Part shown: one piece after another, positions 52,431-62,564 of the stretch
Position numbering within the stretch: the first letter of the stretch is position 1
Layout: each line of letters opens with the position of its first letter
Made by a program: the position numbers and the translations under genes
Notes under the pieces: model-generated
The model's database searches: none
Seen by the model: only the letters and a program-made list of their open reading frames with translations
What the model was told of the DNA's origin: nothing
NCBI GenBank assembly: GCA_052035645.1
Contig: JBPOHK010000025.1
Location: 1-64,000, forward strand
Source of the DNA: RPQJ01 sp052035645
GTDB lineage: Bacteria > Pseudomonadota > Gammaproteobacteria > Steroidobacterales > Steroidobacteraceae
Direction of reading: 5' to 3'
DNA length: 64,000 bases

Positions 52431-55118
52431 TCAGCCGTTGACGACCGCGCCGCGCTGGATGCGCTGCGGCGAGGCGATGCCGTAGCCCTGCGCGTAGTCC
52501 ACGCCGAGGCTGCGCAGCATGTTGATGATCTCGGCGTTCTCGGCGAACTCGGCGATGGTCAGCTTGCCGGTGAGGTGCCCGATCTCGTTGATCGAGCGCA
52601 CCATCTCGCGGTCGATCGGGTCGTGCAGGATCTCCTTCACGAAGCTGCCGTCGATCTTGAGGAAGTCGACCGGGAAGTGCTTCAGGTAGCCGAACGACGA
52701 CAGGCCGGTGCCGAAGTCGTCGAGCGCGAACTTGCAGCCGAGTTCCTTCAGCGCCTGGATGAAGCGGTTCGCCTGCGAGAAGCTCGCGATGGCCGCCGTC
52801 TCGGTGATCTCGAAGCAGATCTTCGAGCCGTCGATGCCGCTGCGGTGGAACTGGTCGATCACGAACGGCAGGAACTTGTCGTCGCCGAGGCTCTGCCCGG
52901 ACAGGTTGATCGAGCACAGCGCGAGGCGCTCGCGCTCGTCGGCCTCCGAGACCAGCCAGCGCAGGGCATGCTCGACCACCCAGCGGTCGATGGCCGGCGT
53001 CAGGCCGTAGCGCTCGGCCGCGTTGATGAAGTTGTCGGGCGAGACGATCTTGCCGGCCTCGTCCTTCATGCGCAGCAGCAGCTCGTAGTGGGCGCCCGGG
53101 TCCGCCTTCTGCAGCGGCTGGATGGTCATCCGGTACAGCTCGAAGCGCGACTCCTCGAGCGCGTTGTTGATCTTGGCGGCCCACTGCATCTCCTTGCGGC
53201 GACGCATCAGGTCCATGTCGTTTTCCTGGAAGCTGTAGACCTTGTTGCGTCCCGCCTCCTTGGCCGCCTGGCACGCGCTGTCGGCGGCCGACAGCAGCGC
53301 CGCCACGTCCTCGCTCTCGCCCGTGATCGGCACGACGCCGACCGAGCAGCCCAGCCGGAACGTGCGCTCCTCCCAGACGAACTTGTAGTTGCGGATCGTC
53401 TCGCGCAGCTGGTCGGCCATGCGCAGCGCTTCCTCGAGCGAGCAGCTCTCGAACAGCACGCCGAACTCGTCGCCGCCGAGGCGCGACAGCGTGTCGCGCC
53501 AGCGGATCTTGGTCTTCAGCAGCGCGCCGACCTGCCCGAGCAGCGCGTCGCCCGCGCTGTGGCCGCAGGTGTCGTTGATGATCTTGAACTGGTCGACGTC
53601 GATGTGGCAGAGCGCGTAGGCCGTCTCGCGGGCCTTGGCGCTTCGCAGCGCGCGCTCGAGGCGCTGCTCGAACTCGCGGCGATTCACGAGGCCCGTCAGG
53701 ATGTCGTGGCTGGCGTGGTACGAGAGCTTGCGGTTCAGCTCGCGGCTCTCGCTGACGTCGTGGAACACGAGCACGCCGCCCGAGATCGCGCCCGACCCGT
53801 CGCGGATCGGCGAGGCGGTGCTCTCGATGTACATCTCGTTGCCGTCGCGCTTGATCAGCAGCGTCGGGCGCACCGACTTGATGGCCCGCGCGCGGCGGAT
53901 GGCGACCGAGAGCGGGTTCTCGAGCGGCTCGCAGGTCTCCTCGTGGAAGCCGCGGAAGATCTCGTCGATGTGCTTGCCCTGCGCCTCCTCGAAGCGCCAG
54001 CCGGTCAGGTCCTCCGCCACGGGGTTGAGGTACTCGACGGTGAGCTGGCCGTCGGTCGTGATCACGCCGTCGCCGATCGACTGCAGCGTGATCTGCGCGC
54101 TCTCCTTCTCCTTGAAGAGCGCGTCCTCGTAGAGCTTGCGCTCGGTGACGTCGAGCTCGACGCCGACCAGGCGGCGCAGCCGGCCGGTCGGATCGACTCG
54201 CGCGCGCGCCCGGCTCACGACCCAGCGCCACTCGCCGCTGGTGTGCCGCATCCGGTGCATGCTCTCGAACATCGGCGTCTTGCCGGCGATGTGGTCGCGG
54301 ATCAGCGCCTGCACGCGCGCCATGTCGTCGGGGTGGACGAGGCGGCGCCAGTCGGGCGAGACGTGCGGGTCGTGCTCGTCGTAGCCCAGCATCTTGCGCC
54401 AGGCCGGCGAGAAGTAGACCGAGTTGTTCTCGACGTCGAAGTCCCAGAGGCCGTCGTTCGCGGCCGGCAGCGAGAGCGCGTTGCGCTCCTCCAGCTTGCC
54501 GAGGTAGCGCGCGGTGCGCAGGCGCTCGAGCCCCCCGGCGAAGCTCGAGGCGACGAGCTTCAGCATCAGGTGCAGGTTGGCGTCCCAGCCGGCGGCGCGC
54601 GGCTGCGAGGAGAACAGGCCGACGAAGCCGGCGACCCGCGCGTTCGGCAAGAACCCGCAGAGCAGCGCCGAGCGGACGTTCAGGGCCGCGAGACGGGCCG
54701 CATCCACGGCGTGCTCGCGGCGCGGCTGCAGCGTGTCGCGCATTTCCGCGATGCGCAGGTGCGGGAGCTTCTCGGTGCTGAACGGCAGCTGGTCGAAGGA
54801 CTCGCCCCTGAGCACCTGCGGGTCGAAGGGCGCCAGCAGCCCGGTCGCGCTCGCGATGCGATCGACGATGCGGCGCTCGGGGTCGAGCAGCGCGATGCAG
54901 ATGGCGTCGACGTCGGTGGCGTCGCGCAGGGCCTCGAGGTTGCGCTTGACGCTGTTGTCGCCCGTCTCGCTGGTGAGCGACTGGAAGTCGACGGCGACCT
55001 TGGTGACGAGGACGTCGAGCCCGACGGACGCGCGGCCGCCGCTGCCGAAAACGACCTGGGTGGCGAGGAAATCCGGGGTTTCCTGTTCGTCACCCGCCTC
55101 GGGCGGAGTCGTGGCCAT
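52431..55118 (-). CDS. GAF-PAS-PAS-GGDEF-EAL c-di-GMP signalling protein
   Basis: 895 residues, no clear membrane segment. A GAF-like region (about 45-215), two PAS domains (about 220-345 and 345-470), then GGDEF with SRLGGDEFG (about 545) and an upstream RxxD inhibitory site (RWRD). The EAL domain has YELLLRM (ExLLR), INLSG, FEITETA, ALDDFGTG, FLKIDG, AEFAENAE and AQGYG, so most catalytic residues are present. Both activities are therefore possible; bias cannot be read from sequence. The ATG at 55118 gives a polar start (ATTPPEAGDEQETPDF). Confidence 0.93.
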   Translation of the reverse strand: MATTPPEAGDEQETPDFLATQVVFGSGGRASVGLDVLVTKVAVDFQSLTSETGDNSVKRNLEALRDATDVDAICIALLDPERRIVDRIASATGLLAPFDPQVLRGESFDQLPFSTEKLPHLRIAEMRDTLQPRREHAVDAARLAALNVRSALLCGFLPNARVAGFVGLFSSQPRAAGWDANLHLMLKLVASSFAGGLERLRTARYLGKLEERNALSLPAANDGLWDFDVENNSVYFSPAWRKMLGYDEHDPHVSPDWRRLVHPDDMARVQALIRDHIAGKTPMFESMHRMRHTSGEWRWVVSRARARVDPTGRLRRLVGVELDVTERKLYEDALFKEKESAQITLQSIGDGVITTDGQLTVEYLNPVAEDLTGWRFEEAQGKHIDEIFRGFHEETCEPLENPLSVAIRRARAIKSVRPTLLIKRDGNEMYIESTASPIRDGSGAISGGVLVFHDVSESRELNRKLSYHASHDILTGLVNRREFEQRLERALRSAKARETAYALCHIDVDQFKIINDTCGHSAGDALLGQVGALLKTKIRWRDTLSRLGGDEFGVLFESCSLEEALRMADQLRETIRNYKFVWEERTFRLGCSVGVVPITGESEDVAALLSAADSACQAAKEAGRNKVYSFQENDMDLMRRRKEMQWAAKINNALEESRFELYRMTIQPLQKADPGAHYELLLRMKDEAGKIVSPDNFINAAERYGLTPAIDRWVVEHALRWLVSEADERERLALCSINLSGQSLGDDKFLPFVIDQFHRSGIDGSKICFEITETAAIASFSQANRFIQALKELGCKFALDDFGTGLSSFGYLKHFPVDFLKIDGSFVKEILHDPIDREMVRSINEIGHLTGKLTIAEFAENAEIINMLRSLGVDYAQGYGIASPQRIQRGAVVNG

Positions 55119-55272
55119 CGCGCTGTTCGTCGCTCCCCTGTCCCGCGAGCCGGACTGGTCGGGTCAGTCTGGCAGTCCGTCGCGGCGTTGCACGGACCTG
55201 CCACACACTTTCCCCAGGCCGGTCCCCCAATCAGTTGCAGCGCATTCTGACACAGGCGCTTAGGAATTCAAG

Positions 55273-57030
55273 CTAACTTACTGTATTTATTGACGCATTT
55301 GGTGGGACATAAAGTCGGGCACGCGCGAGGTCACCGCGCGCGGCACATGCCGCGTCGGGCTCGCCGCTCACGAGGAACCATTGCGCGCGATTGGCGCGCC
55401 CGATCTCGACCGCGTGCGTGTCCCTGAAGCACATCTCGCGCGTCTTGTGATCGATGAGCAGCGCGCGCCCGGGCCGCGCCGCGAGCCACGCCGCGGCGTC
55501 GTCCGCCTCGGCCTGCTTCTCGCGCCAGCGCGCGTGGCCGAAGTTGAAGCTCGGCCGGCGCAGTTCGAGCAGGTACTGCTCCTTGGCGCTCACCAGGCCG
55601 AGCTCGGCGACGCCGGCACTCGCCTGCTCGACCCGCGCCATGAAGTCGCGGCCGGAGCGCACGCCGTCGATGCGCGGGTACACGACGAAGCTCACCGTGA
55701 GCAGCGCGAGCCCGAAGCCCGCGCCGTACGCCAGCCAGCCGTCGCGCAGGCGGAACACCGCGACGGCCGCACCCGCGCCGAGCGCCACGAGCGCGAGGGG
55801 CAGCGACGGATGCAGGTCGTACTTCTCGAACATGTCCGCGTCCGCCGCGTTGCTGACGGCGAAGAACACGGCCGCCCCGGCGGCGCCGACGGCCATGGCG
55901 ACGGCCAGCGCGAACGCAAGCCGGCGCGGCCCGCGGGCGCGCAGCAGCTCCGGCAGCCACGGCGCGGCGGCCATGGCGAGCGCGGGCACGGCCGGCAGCA
56001 CGTACACGCCGCGCTTGCCCGAACTCGCGCTGAAGAACAGCAGCACGATCACGACCCAGCAGAGCAGCACCGCGGTCACGGTGTCCCGCTCGCGCCAGGC
56101 GGTGCGCCAGCGCGGCCACAGCCAGGGCACCAGCGCGACGAGCGGCAGCCACAGGAACGGCACGACCTTCACGAGGTAGAACCAGAACGGCTCGTGGTGG
56201 TGCCAGGCGTCCGCGTAGCGGGTGACCGTCTGGTGGAAGAGGATCTCGTTGCGGTAATCGAGCAGTTCGCCGCCCGCCGAGGTGGCCAGCAGCATGGGCA
56301 GGAACCACACGGCGATGGCGGCGAGCAGGCACACCGGCGCCGCGAACCAGTGCGGATCGCGGTGAGGCGCGGTGACCGGCCAGCCGCGCGCGGCGAACAC
56401 CACCCAGGGGACGAGCGCCAGCAGCGGCAGGAACCCGACGCCCTTGGTGATGACGCCGAAACCCGCGGCGGCCCAGCCGAGCAGGAACCAGCCGAAGGCC
56501 GGCCCGGCCGCGAGGTGGCGCAGCAGTCCGTACAGCCCGAGCGTGGTCAGGAAGCAGAGCGTGCCGTCGATCTGTGCCTGCCGTGCCTGCCACACGAACT
56601 GGAAGGTGACGAGCAGCAGCAGCGCGCCGGCGAACGCCACTTCGCGGCCGCGCAGGCGGCGCAGCAGGTCGTAGACCAGCAGCACGGTGCCGATGCCCGC
56701 GAGCAGCGACGGCAGCAGGAAACCCACGCGCATCGAGCCGGTGACGGCCATCGCGGCCGCCATCATCCAGAAGTACAGCGGCGGCTTGTCGGCGTAGAGA
56801 TCGCCGCCCACGCGCGGGATGAGCCAGTCGCCGGAGCGCAGCATGTCCTGTGCGACCAGCGCGAAGCGCGGCTCGTCCGCCGGCCATGGATCGCGCAGCC
56901 CGAGGCCCGCGCCCATCAGCAGCAGCGCGAGCCCGACGAGCCAGAGCACGTCCACGAGCACGTCGCGGCCGCGCGCCTGGCCCGGACGCAGCAGCCTGTC
57001 GAGCAGCGGGGACGCGCCCGCCCCGGACAC
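55273..57030 (-). CDS. GT39-family glycosyltransferase (ArnT-like)
   Basis: 585 residues with about twelve membrane helices. The catalytic DE motif is in WPADEPRFALVAQDML near the first periplasmic loop, and the YADKPPLYFWMMA segment is typical of ArnT/GT39 (lipid-linked sugar transfer to lipid A or other acceptors). It starts with GTG at 57030, with no gap after the GT2 gene, so the GT2 product likely makes the lipid-linked sugar donor. The C-terminal end lies in an A/T-rich stretch. Confidence 0.9.
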   Translation of the reverse strand: MSGAGASPLLDRLLRPGQARGRDVLVDVLWLVGLALLLMGAGLGLRDPWPADEPRFALVAQDMLRSGDWLIPRVGGDLYADKPPLYFWMMAAAMAVTGSMRVGFLLPSLLAGIGTVLLVYDLLRRLRGREVAFAGALLLLVTFQFVWQARQAQIDGTLCFLTTLGLYGLLRHLAAGPAFGWFLLGWAAAGFGVITKGVGFLPLLALVPWVVFAARGWPVTAPHRDPHWFAAPVCLLAAIAVWFLPMLLATSAGGELLDYRNEILFHQTVTRYADAWHHHEPFWFYLVKVVPFLWLPLVALVPWLWPRWRTAWRERDTVTAVLLCWVVIVLLFFSASSGKRGVYVLPAVPALAMAAAPWLPELLRARGPRRLAFALAVAMAVGAAGAAVFFAVSNAADADMFEKYDLHPSLPLALVALGAGAAVAVFRLRDGWLAYGAGFGLALLTVSFVVYPRIDGVRSGRDFMARVEQASAGVAELGLVSAKEQYLLELRRPSFNFGHARWREKQAEADDAAAWLAARPGRALLIDHKTREMCFRDTHAVEIGRANRAQWFLVSGEPDAACAARGDLARARLYVPPNASINTVS

Positions 57031-57789
57031 TCAGGTTTCCTCGGTGATGGCGACGCGCGGCGAGGCGCGCTTGATCAGCCAGCGCAGGCCCCAGAGGTCC
57101 ACGATGCCCACCCACAGGCGGTTGTGCAGGCCGTACTTGGACTGGCCGCGCGTGCGCTCGCGGTGGTTGACCGGCACCGACACCACCTCGTAACCCTCGC
57201 GCTGGTACAGCGCGGGCATGAACCGGTGCATGTTCTTGAACCGCGGCATGTCCATGAAGACGGCCCGGTCGAAGACCTTGATGCCGCAACCGGTGTCCGG
57301 GGTGCCGTCCGCGAGGAACCAGCCGCGCACGCCGTTCGCGACGCGCGAGGACAGGCGCCGCAGCCAGGTGTCGCGCCGCGTGGTGCGGTTGCCCATCACC
57401 AGCCGCAGCCGCGGGCCGCCCGCACGCATCGCGTCGAGCAGCTTCGGGATGTCGGCCGGGTCGTTCTGGCCGTCGCCGTCGAGGGTCGCGATCAGCGGGG
57501 CGCGCGCCTCGCGCACGCCGGTCGCGACCGCTGCGCTCTGGCCCGAGCGCAGCGAATGGCGGATCAGCCGGATCTCCGGCATGCCCTGCGCGCGCGCCTC
57601 GATCACCGCCCGGGCGGTGCCGTCGGTGCTGCCGTCGTCGACGAACACCGTTTCGAACGCGTGGCGCCCGGCGAGGGCCGCGTGGATCTCCTGCGCGAGC
57701 GGCAGGACGTTGTCTTCCTCGTTGCAGACCGGGATGACGACGGAGACGTCCGGTCGGCCGGCAGGAGCATTGGTGGCATTGGCAGTCAA
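57031..57789 (-). CDS. GT2-family glycosyltransferase (polyprenyl-phosphate type)
   Basis: 252 residues. GT-A fold motifs: VSVVIPVCNEEDNV, VFVDDGSTDGTA and IATLDGDGQNDPADIP (DxD-like), then DTGCGIKVFDRAVF. Similar to dolichyl/undecaprenyl-phosphate sugar synthases, but it lacks the two C-terminal membrane helices of ArnC/GtrB. No ATG or GTG fits; a TTG at 57789 gives TANATNAPAGRPDVSVV. Operon with the GT39 gene. Divergent from a CDF gene; an A/T-rich TAGTATAAA lies between them. Confidence 0.88.
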   Translation of the reverse strand: MTANATNAPAGRPDVSVVIPVCNEEDNVLPLAQEIHAALAGRHAFETVFVDDGSTDGTARAVIEARAQGMPEIRLIRHSLRSGQSAAVATGVREARAPLIATLDGDGQNDPADIPKLLDAMRAGGPRLRLVMGNRTTRRDTWLRRLSSRVANGVRGWFLADGTPDTGCGIKVFDRAVFMDMPRFKNMHRFMPALYQREGYEVVSVPVNHRERTRGQSKYGLHNRLWVGIVDLWGLRWLIKRASPRVAITEET

Positions 57790-57882
57790 GGATCGGGCCC
57801 CGCGCAGGAGTGTCGTAGAATCCCGGCCCGCCCCCGGCCGGCCGGCGGGTAGTATAAACGGTCGGCACGACAGAGCCCGCTC

Positions 57883-58788
57883 GTGAGCACCAACGCCGCA
57901 CATCCGCACCCGCATCGCCACGATTCCGACAGCCGGCGCCTCGGCTGGGCGCTCGTGATCACGGGCGGATTCATGCTGGTCGAGGTCGTCGGCGGCTGGG
58001 TCGCCGGCTCCCTCGCCCTGATTGCGGACGCCGGCCACATGCTCACCGACTCGGCGGCGCTGCTGCTCGCCTGGCTCGCGGCGCGCCTCGCCGAGCAGCC
58101 CGCCGTCCCCGGCCGCACCTACGGCTACCACCGGGCGCAGGTGATCGCGGCCTTCGTCAATGCGCTGGCGCTGTTCGCGGTCGTGGCCTGGATCGCGTAC
58201 GAGGCCGTGCAGAGGCTCGCCGCGCCCCACCCGGTCCAGGGCGCCACGATGCTCGGCATCGCGCTCGCGGGCCTGGCGGCGAACCTCGCCGTCTACCGCA
58301 TGCTGGGCCACGACCACGGCGGGGACAACATCAACGTCAGCGCGGCCCGCCTGCACGTGCTCGGCGACCTGCTCGGCTCGATCGGCGCCGCGGTCGCGGC
58401 CGTGGTGATCCTCGCGACCGGCTGGACGCCGATCGACCCGATCCTCTCCCTGCTGATGGCGGCGCTGATCGTGCGCGGCGCGTGGCGGCTGCTGCGCGAA
58501 TCGACCCACATCCTCATGGAGCACACGCCCGCCCACGTCGACCTCGCGGCGCTGCAGGCCCGGCTGATGAGCCGGGTGCCGGGCATCCGCGACGTGCACG
58601 ACGTGCACTGCTGGTCGCTCACCAGCGGCCAGACCATGCTGAGCCTGCACGTGGCGCTCGGCGGCGGCGCCGACGCCGCGGTCGCGCTGCGCGAGGCCAA
58701 GCGCGTGCTGGCGGAGGACTTCGCCGTGGCGCATTCCGCGCTGCAGATCGAGCAGGGCGAGTGCCCGGACGAAGCCTGCCGCCTATGA
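57883..58788 (+). CDS. CDF cation efflux protein, ZitB/CzcD type
   Basis: 301 residues, six helices and a C-terminal ferredoxin-like domain (GIRDVHDVHCWSLTSG). TM2 site H-x3-D in DAGHMLTD and TM5 site H-x3-D in LHVLGDLLGSIG, the zinc type. His-rich N-terminus (AAHPHPHRHDSD). It starts with GTG at 57883. Unlike the island transporters it has core-like GC and lies outside the metal island, so it is probably the housekeeping zinc exporter. It overlaps the next gene by ATGA. Confidence 0.93.
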   Translation: MSTNAAHPHPHRHDSDSRRLGWALVITGGFMLVEVVGGWVAGSLALIADAGHMLTDSAALLLAWLAARLAEQPAVPGRTYGYHRAQVIAAFVNALALFAVVAWIAYEAVQRLAAPHPVQGATMLGIALAGLAANLAVYRMLGHDHGGDNINVSAARLHVLGDLLGSIGAAVAAVVILATGWTPIDPILSLLMAALIVRGAWRLLRESTHILMEHTPAHVDLAALQARLMSRVPGIRDVHDVHCWSLTSGQTMLSLHVALGGGADAAVALREAKRVLAEDFAVAHSALQIEQGECPDEACRL

Positions 58789-59561
58789 CCGACGCGACCG
58801 GGGACGACGACGGCGAGTCGGGCGCGCAGCCGCGCAACACGCTCTACCGCAAGGTCGCCAAGGGCCGCCGCCGGCTCACGCCGGCCCGGCTCCTGCTCTA
58901 CCGCGTGGCCGTGGTCGTCGGCTGGTGGCTGGTGCGCTTCCTCTGGGCCACCTGCCGCGTGCACCGCGTGATCGGCGTGGAGCCGGCGCGCGCGGCGGTC
59001 GCCAGCGCGAAATCCGTGATCCCGGTGTACTGGCACCAGCACGTGCTGTTCGGAGGCCGCGCGGTGCTCGACCTGCGCGAGGCCGGCCTCAAGGCGGGCT
59101 TCCTCATCAGCCCGTCGGTCGACGGCACGGCACCCGCGATGCTGGTGGAGAAGGTCGGCGGCCACGTCATCCGCGGTTCCTCGACCCACACCGGGGCCCG
59201 GGCGCTGCGCGATTTCTACGAGACCGTCGTGCGCCAGCAGGTCTCCCCCGCCATCACCCCCGACGGACCGCGCGGCCCGCTGCACGAGTTCAAGCCGGGC
59301 GCGGTGTTGCTGGCACAGATCACCGGCAAGCCCATCCTGCCGGTGAGCGTGGCGGCGTCGCGGTGCTACACGTTCCGCACCTGGGACCGCTTCGAACTGC
59401 CCTGGCCGTTCAGCCGCGTGGTGATCGCCTACGGCGAACCGGTACAGGTGCCTCGCGTGATGGACGCGGACCGACTCGCGCGGATGCAGGCGGAGATGCG
59501 CCAGCGCCTGCTCGACCTGCACGGGCAGGCGCGCCGCGCGCTGGCCGAACCCCCGGGCTGA
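58785..59561 (+). CDS. DUF374 lysophospholipid-type acyltransferase
   Basis: 258 residues. DUF374 (LPLAT superfamily) pattern: VYWHQHVLFGGRAVL (with the HX4-type start), GFLISPSVDG, VIRGSSTHTGARALRDF, TPDGPRGPLHEFKPG and ITGKPILPVSVAAS. One hydrophobic helix near residues 38-56. It probably acylates a lipid or lipopolysaccharide precursor; the substrate is unknown. It overlaps the CDF stop by ATGA and precedes the acyl-AMP ligase after a 208-base gap without recognisable features. Confidence 0.85.
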   Translation: MTDATGDDDGESGAQPRNTLYRKVAKGRRRLTPARLLLYRVAVVVGWWLVRFLWATCRVHRVIGVEPARAAVASAKSVIPVYWHQHVLFGGRAVLDLREAGLKAGFLISPSVDGTAPAMLVEKVGGHVIRGSSTHTGARALRDFYETVVRQQVSPAITPDGPRGPLHEFKPGAVLLAQITGKPILPVSVAASRCYTFRTWDRFELPWPFSRVVIAYGEPVQVPRVMDADRLARMQAEMRQRLLDLHGQARRALAEPPG

Positions 59562-59769
59562 CGAAACCGTCAGCCGCCACCGCAAGGGGCTGCGGCCGCG
59601 TCGGCGAGGCCCCGCGCATGGCCCGCACTGGCCGCGTGTAGTACGATGGCGCCGCCGTCCGCGGGAGTCCCCCGTCCGCGCCGCACGGCCTCGCGCACGC
59701 CGTGACGAACAAAGCCATCCCCGCCCGCGAGGCCTCGGCTCCGACCAGCCCCATTCGAGTCGCGACACG

Positions 59770-61725
59770 ATGATCAAGTACCAGACGCTGCCCGAGATGC
59801 TCGACGACCGCGCGAGCGGCCCGGGCGCGATCGCCTACCTGGAGGGCGAAGGCGCCGAGAAGACGCTCCGGCTGTCGGAGCTGCGCCGGCGCGCGCTCGG
59901 CATCCTCCACCACCTGCAGCGCCTCGGCGCGAAGCCGGGCGACAAGCTGATCCTGCACGTCGCGAGCAACGAGCAATTCATCGACGCGTACTGGGCCTGC
60001 CTGTACGGCGGCATCGTGCCGGTGCCCGTGGCCGTCGGCATCAGCGACGAGCACAAGCACAAGCTGCTGCGCATCGCGAAGCAGCTCGGCTCGCCGTTCC
60101 TCTACACGGACAAGAAGCTGCGCGAGCGCCTCGCCGCCTTCGCCGAGGCGAGCGGCGATCCCGAGGCCTGGGCGGCGCTCAGGCCGCGCACCTTCCTGAT
60201 CGACCAGCTCGACGACATCTCCCGCGAAGGCACGCGCGCGCAGCTCTCCGCCGGCGACGTCGCGTTCATCCAGTTCTCCTCGGGCTCGACCAGCGAGCCG
60301 AAGGGCGTGGTGCTGACCCACGGCAACATCCTCGCCAATGCCGAGGGCTCGCGCCAGGCGGCGGGCTTTTCCCCGGAGGACGTGTCGCTCAGCTGGATGC
60401 CGCTCACCCACGACATGGGGCTGATCGGCTTCCACCTGTTCATGATGTACGCGGGCGTGCAGCAGCACCTGATGCCGACCGACCTGTTCGTGCGCCGCGC
60501 GCTGATGTGGCTCAAGTGGTGCTCCGCGAAGCGCGTCACCATCACCTGCTCGCCGAACTTCGGCTACCGCCACTGCCTGCGCGCGCTCGGCGAGAAGACG
60601 CTCGACGACGTGCGTCTCGAGTCGGTGCGCCTGGTGTTCAACGGCGCGGAACCGATCTCCGTCGAGCTGGCCGAGGAATTCCTCGACCGCATGGCGCCGC
60701 TCGGCCTGCGGCGCGAGGCGATGTACCCGGTGTACGGGCTCGCCGAGGCCTCGCTCGCCATCAGCTTCCCGCCGCCCGGCCGCCCGTACCGGCACATCAC
60801 GGTCGACCGCCGCTCGCTCGGCATCGGTTCGCAGGCGCGCCCGGTGGGCGCCGGCGAGCCGACGGCGCTCAGGATCATGAGCGAGGGCAAGCCGATTCCG
60901 TACGCCCGGGTGAAGCTCGTGGACGACGCGGGCGCGGAGGTCGCCGCGGACGTGGTCGGCCACCTGCTGATCGCGGGCGACAACGTCACGCGCGGCTATT
61001 TCGAGAACCCCGCGGCGAACGCGGCGGCGCTGACCGGCGACGGCTGGCTGCGCACGGGCGACCTCGCGCTGTGGCACGAGGACGAGCTGTACGTGACGGG
61101 CCGCGCCAAGGAGATCATCTTCGTCAACGGCCAGAACTACTACCCGCACGACCTCGAGGCCCTGCTGCAGACCGAGCCCGGGCTCGAACTCGGCAAGGTC
61201 GTCGCGGCGGGCGCCCGCCTGCCGGGTTCGCCGGGCGACGAGTTGGTGCTGTTCGTGCTGCACCGGAGCGACGTGCGCGACTTCGTGCCGCTCGCCACCC
61301 GTGCGATGCACCTCGTGAACGAGCACGCCGGCGTCGAGGTGGCGCGCGTGGTGCCGGTGAAGCGCATCCCGAAGACGACCAGCGGCAAGCTGCAGCGCAG
61401 CGCGATGGCCGAGGCGCTCGAAAACGGCGAGTTCGCCGCGGAACTGGCCGAGTTCGACGCGGCGTGGCAGGCCCTGCACGGCCACGGGCGGGCGGCGGCC
61501 GGGCGCATCGAGCAGCAATTGAAGGCGATCGTCGACGACGCGATGCCGGGCAAGCACGTCGACGTCGACGACAACCTCTTCGACGTCGGCGCGAGCTCGC
61601 TCACCCTGATCCAGATCCACGAGAAGATCGACGAGCTCTACCCGGGCGCGGTCGACCTGACCGAGCTGTTCGATTTTCCGACCATCGCCCAGCTCGCGAA
61701 GCACCTCGAGACCAAGGTTCAGTAG
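59770..61725 (+). CDS. Fatty acyl-AMP ligase fused to an acyl carrier domain
   Basis: 651 residues. ANL-family adenylation domain (1 to about 560): FIQFSSGSTSEPKGVVLTHG (A3), YGLAEASLAI (A5), GWLRTGDLA (A7), GRAKEIIFVNGQNYYP (A8) and the catalytic Lys region KTTSGKLQRS. Residues about 575-651 are a carrier domain with phosphopantetheine Ser610 in DVGASSLTL. FAAL-type enzymes activate a fatty acid as acyl-AMP and load it on a carrier. The gene is flanked by a DUF374 acyltransferase and two LpxL-type acyltransferases, which could take the acyl group. Convergent overlap of 7 bases with the next gene. Confidence 0.9.
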   Translation: MIKYQTLPEMLDDRASGPGAIAYLEGEGAEKTLRLSELRRRALGILHHLQRLGAKPGDKLILHVASNEQFIDAYWACLYGGIVPVPVAVGISDEHKHKLLRIAKQLGSPFLYTDKKLRERLAAFAEASGDPEAWAALRPRTFLIDQLDDISREGTRAQLSAGDVAFIQFSSGSTSEPKGVVLTHGNILANAEGSRQAAGFSPEDVSLSWMPLTHDMGLIGFHLFMMYAGVQQHLMPTDLFVRRALMWLKWCSAKRVTITCSPNFGYRHCLRALGEKTLDDVRLESVRLVFNGAEPISVELAEEFLDRMAPLGLRREAMYPVYGLAEASLAISFPPPGRPYRHITVDRRSLGIGSQARPVGAGEPTALRIMSEGKPIPYARVKLVDDAGAEVAADVVGHLLIAGDNVTRGYFENPAANAAALTGDGWLRTGDLALWHEDELYVTGRAKEIIFVNGQNYYPHDLEALLQTEPGLELGKVVAAGARLPGSPGDELVLFVLHRSDVRDFVPLATRAMHLVNEHAGVEVARVVPVKRIPKTTSGKLQRSAMAEALENGEFAAELAEFDAAWQALHGHGRAAAGRIEQQLKAIVDDAMPGKHVDVDDNLFDVGASSLTLIQIHEKIDELYPGAVDLTELFDFPTIAQLAKHLETKVQ

Positions 61726-62564
61726 ACGGCGCGCCGGAGCTTCCAGCGCCGGTGGCTCCACCACCAGCCGGCCGGGTCCTCGCGGATCCAGGCTTCCAGT
61801 TCGCGCGCGTAGCGCTCGGTGAGCGCGCCGTTCGGCAGGCGTTCGCCCGGCTCGTTGAGCGCGCGCAGTTCGAGCGCGTACCGGCCGCGCCCGAGCCGGC
61901 GCATCTTCACCAGGACCGCCTGCGAGCGCAGGGCGCGAGTGATCAGCTCGGGCCCGAGGTAGAAGGCGGTGTCCTGGTGCAGGAACTCCAGCCAGTGCTT
62001 CTCCGGGCTGCTCTTCGGCACCTGGTCCGCGACCAGGCCGATGGCCCCGGCCTCGCGAAAGCGCGCGAGTTCCTGCAGCACGGACTTCGCCGGCACCATC
62101 CGCGCGCCGAACCGCGCGCGCAGGTCGAGGAACCAGCGGTCCGCGCGCGCGTTGCGCATGGGCTTGTACAGGCCGAGCAGGCGCGGCCCGAGATCGAGCG
62201 ACAGCCGCAGCAGCATCCATTCCCAGTTGCCGTGGTGGGCGCCGGCGAGCACCAGCGGCCGCGGCGGCTGCGCGGCGGCGAGCAGCGCGGGATCGTCGAC
62301 GGTCACGCGCCGCCGCAGTTCGTCGGCGGTGAGGTGGCGCGCGTACAGGAGTTCGGCGAAGACCTCGCCCTGGCGTCGCACGTACTCCCGCTCGATCGCG
62401 CGTCGCTCGCCGGGCGCGTGCCCGGGAAAGGAACGCGCCAGGTTCTCGCGCATCACGCGGCGGCGGAAGCCGAACACGCCGAGCACCAGCCACGCGAGCA
62501 GCCCGAACAGAGCGTAGTAGACGCGCAGCCGCAGCGGCTCGGCAGGGAGGTCGTCAGGCGTCAT
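61719..62564 (-). CDS. LpxL/HtrB-family acyltransferase (first)
   Basis: 281 residues with one N-terminal membrane anchor (LRVYYALFGLLAWLVLGVFGF). The catalytic HX4E is GAHHGNWEWM. Other family motifs: LYKPMRNARADRW, ADQVPKSSPEKHWLEFLHQDTAFYLGPE, and WWWSHRRWK at the end. This is the lipid A late-acyltransferase family, which uses acyl-ACP. It starts inside the end of the second LpxL-type gene (11-base overlap), so the two are co-translated. Confidence 0.92.
   Translation of the reverse strand: MTPDDLPAEPLRLRVYYALFGLLAWLVLGVFGFRRRVMRENLARSFPGHAPGERRAIEREYVRRQGEVFAELLYARHLTADELRRRVTVDDPALLAAAQPPRPLVLAGAHHGNWEWMLLRLSLDLGPRLLGLYKPMRNARADRWFLDLRARFGARMVPAKSVLQELARFREAGAIGLVADQVPKSSPEKHWLEFLHQDTAFYLGPELITRALRSQAVLVKMRRLGRGRYALELRALNEPGERLPNGALTERYARELEAWIREDPAGWWWSHRRWKLRRAVY

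Noticed and set aside
59410..62493. A 3.1-kb minus-strand open frame antisense to the acyl-AMP ligase
   Set aside because: No recognisable motifs, while the opposite strand encodes a complete ligase-carrier.
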